The translations under genes were made by a program, and so were the position numbers. The notes under the pieces were generated by a model. That model was not told the DNA's origin and made no database searches. It saw only the letters and a program-made list of their open reading frames with translations. Positions 1 to 12,392 of a DNA stretch of 64,000 nucleotides are shown in pieces. This DNA comes from Callaeas wilsoni (lineage: Eukaryota > Chordata > Aves > Passeriformes > Callaeidae), in contig VWPU01011874.1 in the NCBI GenBank assembly GCA_013398955.1, positions 1 through 64,000 of the forward strand. The letters are read 5' to 3'. Each line of letters begins with the position of its first letter. Positions within the stretch are counted from its first letter, which is position 1.

Positions 1-343
1 GAGGCATTACCAACCTCCCTCCTTGGCCCAGTTTTGGCCAGGAGCTTGTTCATCTTCAGATCCATCAAGGATTGCTCTGCTGGACATGGGGGAAGCTTCC
101 ATCAGCTTCTCACAGGAGCTATTTTGGGGCCCCCTGCTACCACAAACCAAGCCGTGCCAAACCAGTACAGCTGGGGATGGGGTAAGGGGGTTCCAGTGCC
201 CCAAGCTTGCATACTATGGCTGTGAGAATGATAAAGTCCCAGTCAACCCTGAAGTTGTGCTGGATCTGATGCTCCAGCTGGATCCCTACAGGTCCATGGG
301 GCCTGATGGGATTCATCTGAGAGCACTCAAAGAGCTGGCTAAT
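1..343 (+). mobile_element. CR1 LINE fragment, ORF2 start of reverse transcriptase
   Basis: The plus-strand translation around 225-343 reads through NPEVVLDLMLQLDPYRSMGP and then DGIHLRALKELA. This is the conserved block at the start of the CR1 reverse transcriptase. The fragment is cut by the left edge of the window and stops at about 343, where an oppositely oriented CR1 begins. Its probable 3' tail resumes at about 803. It is truncated and cannot encode an active enzyme. The class assignment is firm; the subfamily is not. Confidence 0.85.
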
Positions 344-344
344 C

Positions 345-805
345 ACAGAATCATGGAATATGTAAGGTTGGAAGACACCACAGTGAAGTCATATGGTCTA
401 ACCTCCCTGCTCAAGATGGTTCATCCCAGTGCACATTGCACAGAATTATGTCCAGATGGTTCTTGAATATCTCCAATAAGGGAGATTCCACAACCTCTCT
501 GAGAATACGTGCCAGTGTGTGGTCACTCACACAGTAAAGAAATTTTACCTCATAATCAGGTGAAACTTCGTGTACATCAGTTTCTGGTTATTGCCTCTTT
601 TCCTATTTCTCAGCGTCACTGAGAAGAGTCTGGATCCATCCTCTTGACACTCTCTCTTCAGATACTTATAGACATTGATAAGTTTCCCTCTTAATCTTCC
701 ATTCTCTAGTCTGAAGACTCTGCGTAGAGAGGCCCAGATCTCTCAGCCTATCCTTGCAAGAGGTGGTCCAGTCCCTTAATCATCTTTGTTGCCCTCAGGC
801 ACATG
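345..805 (-). mobile_element. CR1 LINE 3' end, minus strand, nested in another CR1
   Basis: Read in plus orientation the segment begins CACAGAATCATGGAAT, the reverse complement of the CR1 3' terminal repeat. It continues through the expected 3' UTR and C-terminal ORF2 sequence, including the TTGAATATCTCCAATAAGGG and CCATCCTCTTGACAC stretches. It ends by 5' truncation near 805. It lies inside a plus-strand CR1, so it is the younger of the two insertions. Confidence 0.85.
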
Positions 806-895
806 GTGTTTCTTGGGACTGTCTTGTGCAGGGCCAAGAGTTGTTTGATGATGCTTGTGGGTCCCTTCCAGCTCTGGATATGCTATGATTATTGT
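803..895 (+). mobile_element. CR1 LINE 3' tail, resumed after nested insertion
   Basis: The sequence AGTTGTTTGATGATGC, then GGGTCCCTTCCAGCTC and GCTATGATT, matches the plus-oriented CR1 3' terminus. It probably belongs to the same element as the fragment at 1-343. The ORF2 sequence that should lie between them is missing, so a deletion accompanied or preceded the nested insertion. Confidence 0.7.
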
Positions 896-2286
896 GTTTG
901 TCAGAATTATAAAGAACATTCTCTACCTGGAATTGCTGTTTGACTTGGGTTTGACGATAGCTTTGCCCAGGACATGGGGCATCCAACTGCTTTGTACTGC
1001 AAGATGCAAATTGTTACCATTTGTTCCCATTTGTTTTGCAGGGAGGGTACTCTGGGACAAGCCAGCTAACTGCAGCAGCCTTTGCAAGATTATGCTCCTA
1101 CAACAGTTCACTGGCATGAACCCTTGCTCAAAGAGCATAAGCAGTGCCCTGAGGCTTCTGTTATTCTTGTCTGGAGAACTGAAACATGACTAATATGAGG
1201 TGCAATGCACATGCTCTTTACTTCCTTGTCTGGCTATTGAAAATATACCACAATTTTCCCTTTTCAGAGATCTAGATTCAGAGAAGAAAGATAGGACCAG
1301 ACCCACAAAAGTGTGTAGGCAGGTTGATAACTGCCTTTCCTACTTTCTAGTAATTTCGTAATATTTTCTCATGAGGAGAATTCATAAATCCAATTTGGCA
1401 ATGTGAGAGAGGAATTTATAGCACATAGAACAGTCCACAGGATTAGATTAAACTAATTTACAGCAGATTATGAAGAGCTTGTTACAGGAAAGACTTTTAC
1501 TTCCCTAAAAGATTCTCATTAGGAAATAATTTTATTTTTTGCAATTTTGTATCACAACTTTAATGGCTTAAATCATAATATAATCAACAATAGGAGATAA
1601 CTTCACCTTTACAAATAATATTAAAAATTACTAACTCTCTTCTTGTCTCAGGTGCTTTAGCAAATTCAGTAGTTTGGCTATGTAAGTTATCCAAACTCAG
1701 GCTCAACTTTTTTTTCCAAAAAGTAGCTAGAGAAATCTGGCAGGCACTCACCATTTATATTTAATTGATTCAGTCACTTAGTTGTTACAGTGTTTGTCAA
1801 GAAGGTACAAAACCTCTCATGAAGGGAACTGACCCACATCTCTCTTGCCCCTCAGCAGAGTGGCTGGTTGCAAGCTATCAAGGAAAAGGTGATTATCCTT
1901 CTCTTCACCATACATACTAGTATAGCAGAAAGCAAATGTCAAGGGAGAGAGATTGAGTGAATAAGAAAATGGGAGTATGACTCCATGGCCCAGAAATAAG
2001 GCCACTTCCTGGCAAGGGAAATTTTGGGTCTGATATGTGGTCATAACATTATTTATTCATTCTATCTAGGGTTTTTTTAATGCAAAACTCAGAAACAGTC
2101 GCAGACTTCTATGCTGTGATGTACCGAAGCTACTCTAAAGTAACTTCTGTCTGTTTACATAAGTTGCACTTATACAAATGACTGCAACATCGATTTATCT
2201 TTAAACTGCCTGCTTCTCCTCAGGCATTGTCTAGAGAACCTGGATGCATAACTCAAGGCTGTGAGAATGTCCTAAACAATAATTCT
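896..2286. other. Unassigned AT-rich noncoding DNA
   Basis: No gene, repeat family or long conserved frame was recognised. Frames of about 70-110 codons occur here but have no recognisable domain and no codon signal beyond chance. Confidence 0.6.
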
Positions 2287-2342
2287 CAGTTACTGCAGTA
2301 ACTGATGATCACTATCTCATCACTATCTCAGTGATGAGATAG
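2287..2342. repeat. Two adjacent perfect palindromes
   Basis: At 2287-2304 lies an 18-bp perfect palindrome, CAGTTACTG followed directly by CAGTAACTG. Eight bases on, CTATCTCATCACT (2312-2324) pairs exactly with AGTGATGAGATAG (2330-2342) around a 5-base spacer. Both could extrude as short cruciforms or fold as hairpins in RNA. No function is implied by the sequence alone. Confidence 0.85.
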
Positions 2343-5300
2343 CCAAGTGTTACAGCTCCAGCTCTGTATGAATAACCATAACTGAAGTAAACAGATCAAC
2401 AAAGTAGCTCTTAGCAACCCAGCATAGTATATCTACCACCTGCTTATCCATTGTAACAGTAGGAAAACAATCAGAGCAATATTTCTATGAAGAGCATTGG
2501 GTACCTCTCTAGAAAAAAAATAAAATCTATGAACAAGTAACACATCAGCAGTAGAAAGCTCCAAGATATTTTAACTGGAGCTGGTGATGTATTCAGCTCT
2601 TACACTGCAGCATAAATAGGTTTTCTCTTTTTGATTTCTTCTTTCTGTATAAGGCATAAAAGCTACTTCAGCATATTTCCTTGTTCTCAGTGTTTATTCT
2701 TAGTATCTCAGTGTTGTCATTTCTGATACCATATAACCAGTTGTATAAACACTATTTTTTGCTGGAGGCACTGCAGACTCCTGGGAAATAAGAGGTAGAA
2801 TCAAGGGGTTTTTCTTCTTAGGAAGATGGTAATCAATTTTAATTGAGAAAAGTTAAAATAACTGGTGCACAAACTTGCTAAATCCTAAAAGTTTTTCTAA
2901 TGGGACTGGATTCTGGAAGAAGTTTTTCAAAAATCTAGTATAGAATCAGACAGGAATCTTCCCTTACACTGAAGTTTGGCATATCGTGTTCATAATGTCT
3001 GCACAGAAACAGAGACAGAAAAAGTTATTATCAGATATATGACCTACATAAATTTTCACACAGAAGATACTTCAGAAAACATACTAACATTCCAAAATCA
3101 AACCCTTAGAAGATAGAGAAAAAAAAAAGTCCACCTGGGCAATTGTAAATTAATCTTATCAATTTATGCTTTATATGCTACCCAATATGCCTCAATTAGA
3201 TGGTCATACACAACTATTTTGAAAGAGCTCTTGCTTCACTTAATACTTGCATTTAATATCTCCAGTATCCAGAAAATTATCTATTTCTCAAAGTATATTT
3301 TTATCTTACCTGTTGGTATGAAATCTCCTTGCTCTATTTTTGCTTCTATATGAGGTGCTGAGGTGTTGAAATGTTTTAATTCTAGACAAGTACACTGTAC
3401 CTGGTTCAGGTGAAAGTGAATGGAGCTTAACTCACCCTGAAACCTCCTAAATTCACAGGTACGTGCTGGTGTTTTCAGAAAGTCTGATGATATGGTCAAG
3501 ATGAAGAAGATTCACAGTGTTATATGCAAATAAACCAATGGACGATATTATGAACTTAATTCATATTACATATCTCAGCTTACAAGGCTGGACAAATTTA
3601 AAAATTGTAACTTAATATAAAACATTTAAAAAATTAATTTGGGAACATTCCATATAACAGCTGAAATACCAATTACAAGTTCTGTAGGAGGTTTTTCTAT
3701 TCATAGCTTTGTTCACATTAAAAATTGACTTAAATGGAGGCATGGTGAGTTACACTGTCTTAAGATGAACTTCAACAAAACCTCTGCATATCTCTTCCTT
3801 AATATAATTTCACTGTGTTATAAACTTTCTATGACAGACTTAAAGAGTTCAGTTTGCAAATTGAGCCAGAGGCCTAAATTCTAAATTTTGTGTTGATAAT
3901 ATGAATATTTCTTAGGCTATGATAGCTTCTCATCAGCTTGGTTTAAAAGTACTCAACTTCCGTGACTTCTCTCGAAAGTTAGCTTTTTGCTGTGTACACA
4001 GGTGTCTTGAGTCTTGGTAACCCACTTGTATTCCTTTTGTGTTTCACAGCTTTTAATCCCAGCCTAGGATGCATCCTCACTATAGCAGATCATCTCTTTC
4101 TACAAGTTGCCCTTTTGCAGAACTAATGTGACAGTTAGAGATATGTCTTGTGGGTGTTTGTAACATTTCATCATCTTGCCTTTCATATATACACCATATT
4201 TCAACTAGCCATAATAATAGCTCTGGGACATCTTTTATCAAAATACAGAGCAGATGCCCAAAGCTGTATTAGCTGGCCTATGTTCCATTATACGGTGTAG
4301 AATAGTGCTTTAAGGTCTCAGGGTCTAGGACCTGACCCTGCAAATTTATGCCCAGAAGTGCATGGAAGAAAATGCCCTTGGGATTGAGATGCTTAACATA
4401 GCAACAAATAGTTTAGTTTTGTTTTGAGTTGGATCCCCATTTGGATGTTTCAGTCTTCTCAAAATCTTCCTTGTTGTGTACTCTGTGTGACTTTTCTCAT
4501 CCATCACAGAGTCTTGAGGCACAGGTGGCCATAGCAGAAGAGATCTAAAGAGATCAGTGCTTTATTGACAATATTGATACTGGTCTTGACAAGTTTTCTT
4601 TCAGATCATGGCCAGAACAGGACTTCTTTTTCTTTATGTTGATATTCAAACCAAGCTTCTTAGCAATATAATGAAAATACTAATATTTTTTGTATATTTT
4701 AATTTTTTTTGCAGAGACTACATTGATTGTTGGAAAGTGGTTGCTGGAAATAGCAGATCACTTGTAATTTCGAGCATTATACATGACTTTTATTTAGTTA
4801 GGAGTAAGGTCTCTGAAAATTGAGAGTTTTCTCATTTGAGGACTCCTGTCTTTAAGTGCAGAAAGCAGTGTACTTCCAGCATATGGCATTTGTAAAGGAG
4901 TACCAGTCAAGCATTCTTATTCACACTGTGATAAAGTGGTATCGCTCTTCAAAATTCCAGTCCTCAGTAATTGTACATTATCATTATTCCCCAATATGAT
5001 TAATATCTCATTTCCTGAAACTGAGTTGTAGAAGAGAAATAGCAGATGATCCAATCAATATAGATAATACCTAATCTTACTGGTTATGGAAAAATATGAA
5101 AGGAATGTTAGAACCTTAGCCCATTTTTTCTTGGATTTTACACCCAGCTAGCATTCCAATATCTCATCGACGGAAAAAAGTAATCCCAGATTTTTAATGC
5201 TCATCTTCTAACCTGCTCATTCAGTGGGAAATACAGAAATTTTTTAAAGTAAAATTTCATAAGCTAAGTCGATTTCTCTATGTAAACTTAAGTCAATTTT

Positions 5301-6980
5301 GTAGTGATCAAGCTCATAGTACAGGAGTACCATGCACCTTTCAAATTTTGTGCCAGTATTGCAAATTAGTTCCACATCCCAATAGACAATTCAGTTCAAT
5401 CTAAGGAAGTCTGTTTTACCATGTGGTCATGTAGGCGGCTATAGGCATGTTTCTAAACATCTAGTTAATACAGGGAGTGGAGCATATCAAATGACTGTGC
5501 TGCCACAAAAGCTGACTTCCAAAACACAGTCACCTAACACAGTCACAATATCAGAACACAACTTTCTCAGCTAGCCAGCGTCACTCAAGACATACTCGAG
5601 AATGTCTCCGTTTTGACCCACAGAACATCTGCCACATAGATATCTCAGGTGCTCTTGGGCCTTTCAAGCAGCACTAGCTGTAAACAACTAATAGATATTT
5701 TCAGATTCCTGCCATTAGCTTGAGTCTATTAACTAGGTCTTGTACAGAAACCTACAAGTAGTCACTGAAGTTTGGATGTCTTAACCTCAAGTGGAATCCA
5801 TCCTTGGAGCTCAACTTGAGACCAGGGGAAGCTTGAACCCTTATGGAATGTCAGCTGAGGATAACACCGGAAAACACTGATATGCACAACCACCACCACC
5901 ACCTCCCAAAACCCATCTCAAATTATCCTTCATGTAGACCTTCAAACACCTTAATAAATCCTATAATTTTCCAATATTAATTCTTTTCTTTGTTTCAAGA
6001 GGAGTTTCACAACTGAGTGACAGTGGGAGATCACCCAGACTTGCCTGGGCTCTTCATGTTCTCCTACTCAATGGCAGATGAAAGTTAGGTAATCTATAAT
6101 TTACACCTTAGAATAGGCAAAGAAAAGTAAGGCAGAGAAAATAAAATTAAAATTAAAGGTGTGTCCCTATATCTGTTCAAGGTAAACTGAGACCTGTGCC
6201 CATATTTCACAGAATGTGTAGTTCAGATCATTATGACTGTGTAGGTATCTTTCCTGTTTTTAGGTGAAAGAAGTTGTACTCCAGCTGAAAGTACACGAAG
6301 GGTTCATTTTCCAGTGACTGTTAATGTTGCAGGATACCACTCCCAGACACTTGCTGTAAAAAGGATAGGGACACAAAGAATGAATGCCCTTTGGATGTAG
6401 AGTGAAAAAACAATCTAATTATGCTGCTCAAGGTCTGCTGAGAAAATGGAATAGACACATCAGCATAATTTAAACTACCTTCTATTTATCAGCGCTTCTA
6501 GCCATCATTTTGCTGGCCTTGCCCCATTAATACAGATAACATTTTTATGTAGCTCAAAGTTCTTCTCTTGTTGACTCATGCCTTTTCTTTGAAGCAAAAA
6601 TGAAATTAAGGCTTTATCAATATGGAATGTAGCTCCATTTCTAGTACCTTGTGCTTTTTGAGAGATTTCAAGTTTTCTGCAGGGAGATCTGAAGAGGTAG
6701 ACTGCTTAATATTCCCAGCTGTACTTTCAACTCCACTCCTAGTACTACAGTTTTAGTGCTGTACTCCCCTAGTACTTTATTGCTGCTTTATCAGCATCCA
6801 CAAACTTTACAAAATGTCAAAAGTATTTTATGAGTTTTTGGGCTAATCAAAACACCATAGCTGCCTCCTCAGCAGGAAAGTAAATAAATCACCTCATTTC
6901 TTGTCTTGTTGATCCTTAGAGGTCTCTCTCTTCATTGTTTCACATACATTTTCCATAATTTTCCAAGTCTGCTTAAATTT
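2343..6980. other. Unassigned AT-rich noncoding DNA
   Basis: I saw no exon with convincing splice sites and no recognisable transposable element. A small imperfect inverted repeat (CAGGGTC at 4319-4325 against GACCCTG at 4334-4340) and a short (ACC)n run near 5892 are the only local structures noted. Confidence 0.55.
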
Positions 6981-7024
6981 AGGTCCAGATGCATTCCTTA
7001 AATATCAGGAATGTATCTGGACCT
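6981..7024. repeat. Hairpin-forming inverted repeat, 18-bp stem
   Basis: AGGTCCAGATGCATTCCT (6981-6998) is followed by an 8-base spacer and then AGGAATGTATCTGGACCT (7007-7024). The arms pair over 18 positions with one mismatch (C against T in the middle of the arm). The loop is AT-rich. It is shorter than a typical microRNA precursor. It could be a remnant terminal-inverted-repeat element or a chance or selected hairpin. Confidence 0.85.
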
Positions 7025-9131
7025 GCAGTGCAGAGATGGGGGAATGAGGGGAAAATATATAAACATATATACTGATATCCCATGACTGAGAAGAGATAGG
7101 GAAAAACATCCTTTGGGGAGTGTAACCTAACCACTTTTCATTACTAAAAAAGGTAAGAAAAAGGACACATGTAGCTTTCTCCCTTTTGTAATAGATAGCT
7201 GACATCACTGAGAGTAGGAAATTTAGTGACCTGCCTCCACTTCTGTATCTACAATTTAGAGGGTCCAAATTTCCGGTATCTAAATATTTTTTAAAGGTAC
7301 TATCTCCTTTTAATGCCTATATTGAATGCTTTCGTCTGCCTTTTTGCTTTTTTTTTTTTTTCATATTCCATGCATTATTCTAGAAATTATAATTAAGTAT
7401 CTGAAAGAGTTTTTTTCCAAGTTAAATGAGTCTAAACCGAGATAAATAATTCTATTATTAGTTTGTTTCATTTGTTTTATTACTTGCTCCTGTGCATTAT
7501 GTAGGAAGAGGTTTGATGACCTTTGACATCTCTTACTGAAATTTTGACTAGTCTCTAATTGGAATAATATGTGATTTTGTGAAAGCCATATGTATCTAGA
7601 TTCTTAAAGAAACAAAACAACCCTTGCCCAAAACTCTGAAATCACAAGTTTCCTTGATAAAAGGTCCTGCTTAGATGTGCATGTTCTGGGAATTACAAAA
7701 CATCTGCTAACATTTTCTGTGAACTGAAATATTTCAGTTAGTCTAATTTACTGACTTTAGTAGGGTAAGAACAGCACTATTGGATTCGTGCAGTCGTTCT
7801 GGGATAATCTTGCCAGAAAGAGGAAAAGAAAATTAAACATAAATGAGAAGGTATTCTTGCAGTAATTCAATATGTATTTTCTGTTTATCTGAATCTCATG
7901 TTTCACTAAATTTCACTTTATCTCCCTAACTATTCACTTTATAGTGAAGAATCATTTCTCCTGTCTTTTCATAATTCAGGCAGTTGTTAGAAAAAACCCC
8001 AAACAACCACGTAAACTCCATCTCTCTGAAGCGAACTCCTGAGAAGTCATTACCACACATCTTCATACTTACTTCTTGTAGTTCAACCAACCTTCTTACT
8101 TACAGAGATAGTATTAGGTCTTCTGCTGTTATACATAAATTATTACACATAGGCATCAAATTATTCCGTCTTCCACGTTATTTTAGTGGTTTATTGCAAT
8201 TCTTGGTTGATCTGTTAAAGAGGCAAAGGGTAGCAAAAAACCAGTGTGCACTACACAAGCAATGGTATCCAATCCATTGTCCTCTAACATGTCAATACAG
8301 AAAGTATTACACACCACAGTCTTGAAGTACTGGCTGAGAATACAAAATCCTTATCAAAGACAAGTAAATCTGTCTTGTGTTTTGCTGAAGAAGCAGAATG
8401 AATCCATTCAATTTCTGATCCTCTATTTCTGAGCTAGTCAACTTTATTCTTCTTCATAGTCAATAGAGAGAAATAAGAACTTTTTATGATGTATTTCAGC
8501 TGCCTACCTTATAGCTAAATATGCTATGCCCTGCAATTGCCTATTACTTTCTGATGAACTAGAATGGTTTAGATTATAAATAAATGGATGTATACATATA
8601 ATACATATTTTATGTATAAATATATATAAAATATAGACATTCCTGGAAGTTGAAGACATGATATAACCAAAAATTGAGGCTGTTTGCTTTAGATGAAACA
8701 AGACTAGATATACTAGAAAAAAACCCAAAAAACTGAAAGAAAGCTACAGGGAAAGGAAATTGCTTTTTTTTTTTTTTAAGTCTGACAGTACAAAACCCTG
8801 GGATATTTGGTGAAATTAAAAGCAATATATTTACAACTTTTGGAGAGGTTCTTCCCTTAGGACACTTATTTGAGTATTCACCATGGCTTCAGAGCAATAT
8901 TTAAAGATTATCTGTTACATATGAGATATATGTGAGCTACAAAATGAAAGAAAATTATTAATATATTGGATAATGAAGGCTATGGAAGAAATATCCTCCA
9001 ATGAGTAATGGTATAAACATGAAGTGATTTAACCCAAAAGTGATAAGAGCATCTCTTGTCTTGTGCAACAGCTCTGCCATTGACTTTCTGCATCCATGCA
9101 GTTCTACCATATGGAATGTGTACATTAGGTT
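7025..9131. other. Unassigned AT-rich noncoding DNA
   Basis: The stretch includes poly-T and poly-A runs near 7348 and 8764 and a TA-rich run around 8580-8640. A 113-codon plus frame at 7984-8325 has no recognisable motif and is treated as chance. No repeat family was identified. Confidence 0.55.
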
Positions 9132-10715
9132 AGAATCATAGCAATATAGAATAACTCAGGCTGAAAGGAACCTCAGAAGATCATCTAGTGCAACCTCTTG
9201 TGAGAAAGGGAGCCTAGATGAGATTAACTAGCACCCTGTCCAATCATATCTTGCAAATCTGCAAGCCAGCTGGTTGTGCTGTGCCTGATGCTCCCCAGGA
9301 CATGGTTGGCCCTCCCAGCTGCCAGGGCACTGCTGACTCATAGTCAACTTTCTACTGACCAGAACCCCCAAGGTCCCTTTCCATGGTGCTGCTTTCCAAC
9401 ATCTCACTCCCGAGCCCGTCTGTACATCTAGGGTTGCCTCACACAAGGTGCAGAATCCATCCCTTTCCTTTGCTGAACTTTGGTTGATGATTGCGCAATC
9501 CTCTCATTTGTTGAGCTCTCTCTGCAGGGCCTCCCTGCTTTTGCCGGAGTGAACAGTTTCTCCCAGTTTTGTATTGTCTGCAAACTTGCTAGGCATCCCT
9601 TCGAGTCCTGGGTCCATTTATGTCATTTACAAAAATGTTAAAGATCACAGGGCCAAGGATGGAGCCTTGCAGAACCACACTAATGATAGGTCACTGTCTG
9701 ATGTCACCCCATTCACTGTAACCCTTTGTGCCCCACCCATGACCCAGTTGCTCACCCATAACATGATGTGTTTATCCAGCTGTGGCTGGACATTTTGTCC
9801 AGAAGCATCCTGTGAGAGACAGCATGGAAAGCTTTACTGAAATCTAAAAAGATTACATTCACTGGCCCCTCTTGATCAACTAGGTGGGTTACCTTGTCAT
9901 GTCAGGTTTTTTAGGACTCTTCTGGCCTGGGCTGTACCAGCTGTGTGATGATTCCAAATTAATTTCTGGAGAATTGAATTCTCCCATAAGGACAAGAGCA
10001 ATTGACTTGGAAGCATCCCTTAATTCCTGAAAGAATTATTTATCAGTGTCATCATCCTGGCTGGGAGCTCTATAGTAGACTCCCATGATGACATCCACAT
10101 TATTTGTTTGCCCCTTGATTCTTATCCAGGTGCTCTCAACTTCGCCATTGCCAACGGTGAGCTCCATGCATTCAAACCCTTCCATTACATACTGTGCCAC
10201 TCCCTGCCTCTTCTGCCCTGCCTTTCCCTCCTGAACAGCCTGTAACCATCCAACAAGGCACTCTAGTCACAGGACTCATCCCATCAGTTTCACTTATGCC
10301 AGTGATTTCAAGTCTCTGGGACTGGGCCAAAGCCTTGAGCGCTCTTGTTTGCTCCTCCTGCTGGGTGCATTAGTATAGAAACATTTCAGGTGTGGTACAT
10401 TGTAGCCAAGACCTCTTAAAGCAGATTGGGTCAGCCCATTAGTGCTCCTTTCCTTAAGTCTTGGCACAGCATCCTGTTGCTCATCAGTGGTCAGTCTGGG
10501 TTTGCCCCTTTTTCCCTTCCAAGCTAGTTTAAAGCTTCTGACAAGGAGCTCCACTAACTCCTGTGCTAGAATTCTTTTTCCTCTCTGAGAAAAGTGCATC
10601 CCTTTAGATGTCAGTAAACCAGTTAAAGAGTTTGTCAAATCTGTGTCAGGATCCTGTGATGTGGGGTCCAGCTGCAGCTGGATAAAAGGTATTGTGTAAC
10701 TGTGCATTCTCAGGG
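9132..10715 (-). mobile_element. CR1 LINE, minus strand, both ORF remnants with internal deletion
   Basis: The 3' end is at about 9132 (TAGAATCATAGC in plus orientation) and the 5' end near 10715. On the minus strand from 10707 a 137-codon frame holds GMHFSQRGKRILAQELVELL. This matches the end of the SGNH-type esterase domain of CR1 ORF1. The aspartate expected three residues before the histidine reads as lysine. The frame then reaches LKCFYTNAPS, the usual beginning of ORF2. At about 9960-10135 the ORF2 endonuclease is recognisable (VDVIMGVYYRAPSQDDDTDK, then ALVLMGEFNSP). At about 9930 the sequence jumps to late reverse transcriptase and then the C-terminal region and 3' UTR. Stops and frameshifts are frequent, so the element is dead. 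Confidence 0.85.
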
Positions 10716-12392
10716 AGGACCTGAGGTCTGGATTTCACATATGCCTTTAATGTGGCATTAAAAAGAAAACAAATTTAGACTGGTCACTAGATTTAAACCT
10801 GATATAATTGCTTTGTGGATTTTAAATCTTTTCTGTGTGATTTTTATGCAAATCCCTTCTGTATAAGATTTTCACTGAGAGAACGAGAATAAGCTTCCAA
10901 TTGCATCCACAGAAGAGACTTCTTTAACTGTCTATTCAATCTCAATATTTTAATGGTCAGATATAGGTTCTCTTGCATGAAAGTGCTCCACAACAGATCA
11001 GATTATAAATGAGAAGCTGGACTTTACTGTGATAATATTTTTTCAATAACAAGAGACAAAGCCATTAGGCAGTTTGATTCAGCTTTATTCTATCCATATT
11101 TATGTACAAAAATGTTTATGTTTCTTGGAAAGCTGTATGTCTTAGATCATCACTACTCCTCTTCCTATTTCTTAGATAACTGCTAAATTCCCATCTTCCA
11201 AGATGGAACGTTGTGGCTGTTGTTCAGTGTGCCAAGATTAGCAGAGATTCTCTGTCATGCATTTTGTCTTTTGACAGCTCAGTGGTATAATTACTTACAA
11301 TGTCATTGCTGTTACTGCAGCTGTAATCAGCTTCTGCTCCCTTCTCTCGTATTCTGCCATCTTTCAGTCCTATCAAGAACCATGCATCAGTCTTGCTAGC
11401 TTGGACCTCCTGAACAAAAGAAACTTTTCCTTGAATATATTGGAGGCCTTGCAGAAACACTGTCTAAAGAAAGGACCTTCAGAATTGGTCATCCATGTCA
11501 CCAGCAACAGGACTAACATTGTCACAGTATATTGATAGATGCTCCAATAAAATCCAATGACTTTATCACACTATCCTTTTTTTTTTTTCGTCTCTGGTGC
11601 CAATCAGAGACAGATTGCTACTGTGAGACGAGCTATTGTTAAAAGCAGAGCATGCCTAAATGTTTCTATCACTTCAGGAAAGCAAATATACAGGAATTGA
11701 TTCATGTTTGATCTTCTTCAAAAGTTACCTTGGATTCCTAAATACTAACCCACATACAACTAAAAAACATTTACATTTCTTTTTCTTTTGGGGGCAAACT
11801 GAGCATACAATGTAGGAAATATTTTGTATTTGACCTCTTAGATGACTGAAGATGTGAATTATCTAAATTTAGATCAGAGTAGGAAGTCATGTAAACAATC
11901 TGGAGGGGAAAAAGAAAAGAAAATATCTAAAAAATTCTAAAAAAAAATGAAAGACATCATTCCAAACTTTTGCCTTTATACAGGAATGCTGGCTAGTTGA
12001 ACTTGGGTAAGAGAATTACCTAGATATAATTAATAGCTTGGTCTTTGTGGCTGATTCTTGAGAGTCTTTATTCAAAGGTTGGTCATTACTCTTGTTAAAA
12101 GACAGCAGCGGTCTTGACTGATTCTAGGAACAAAAAAATTGCAAACTTTGTGCTGATCCATATACAGTGATCCTGATAAAAGCATTAAACATATAAACAA
12201 ATATATTATTTTTAAAAATATATATTTTTTTAAAAAAGGAAAACAAAAATTTATTGCTTTTCTTTTTTAAAAAGAAACCTCTATGTCACAATTTTTGCAC
12301 CTTCATATGTTGAATTTACACCAGCCACTGTCAGATTTTTATCTGGTCTTCATACCTGTTTATTAGTTATGGTAGTCTAATCAAGACTTGAA
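10716..12392. other. Unassigned AT-rich noncoding DNA
   Basis: Poly-T near 11579 and a TA- and A-rich run at about 12195-12275 are the visible landmarks. No coding exon or repeat family was recognised. Confidence 0.55.

Noticed and set aside
23..466. 147-codon plus-strand open frame
   Set aside because: It runs from CR1 RT sequence straight into an antisense CR1 insertion, so it is a chimera of mobile-element sequence and not a gene.
4608..4823. Possible exon after a TTTTTTTTGCAG acceptor at about 4713
   Set aside because: No matching donor, a short frame that ends in a stop, and no recognisable peptide.
10294..10707. 137-codon minus frame as an independent gene
   Set aside because: Its content is the CR1 ORF1 end and the start of ORF2; it is part of the dead CR1 at 9132-10715.
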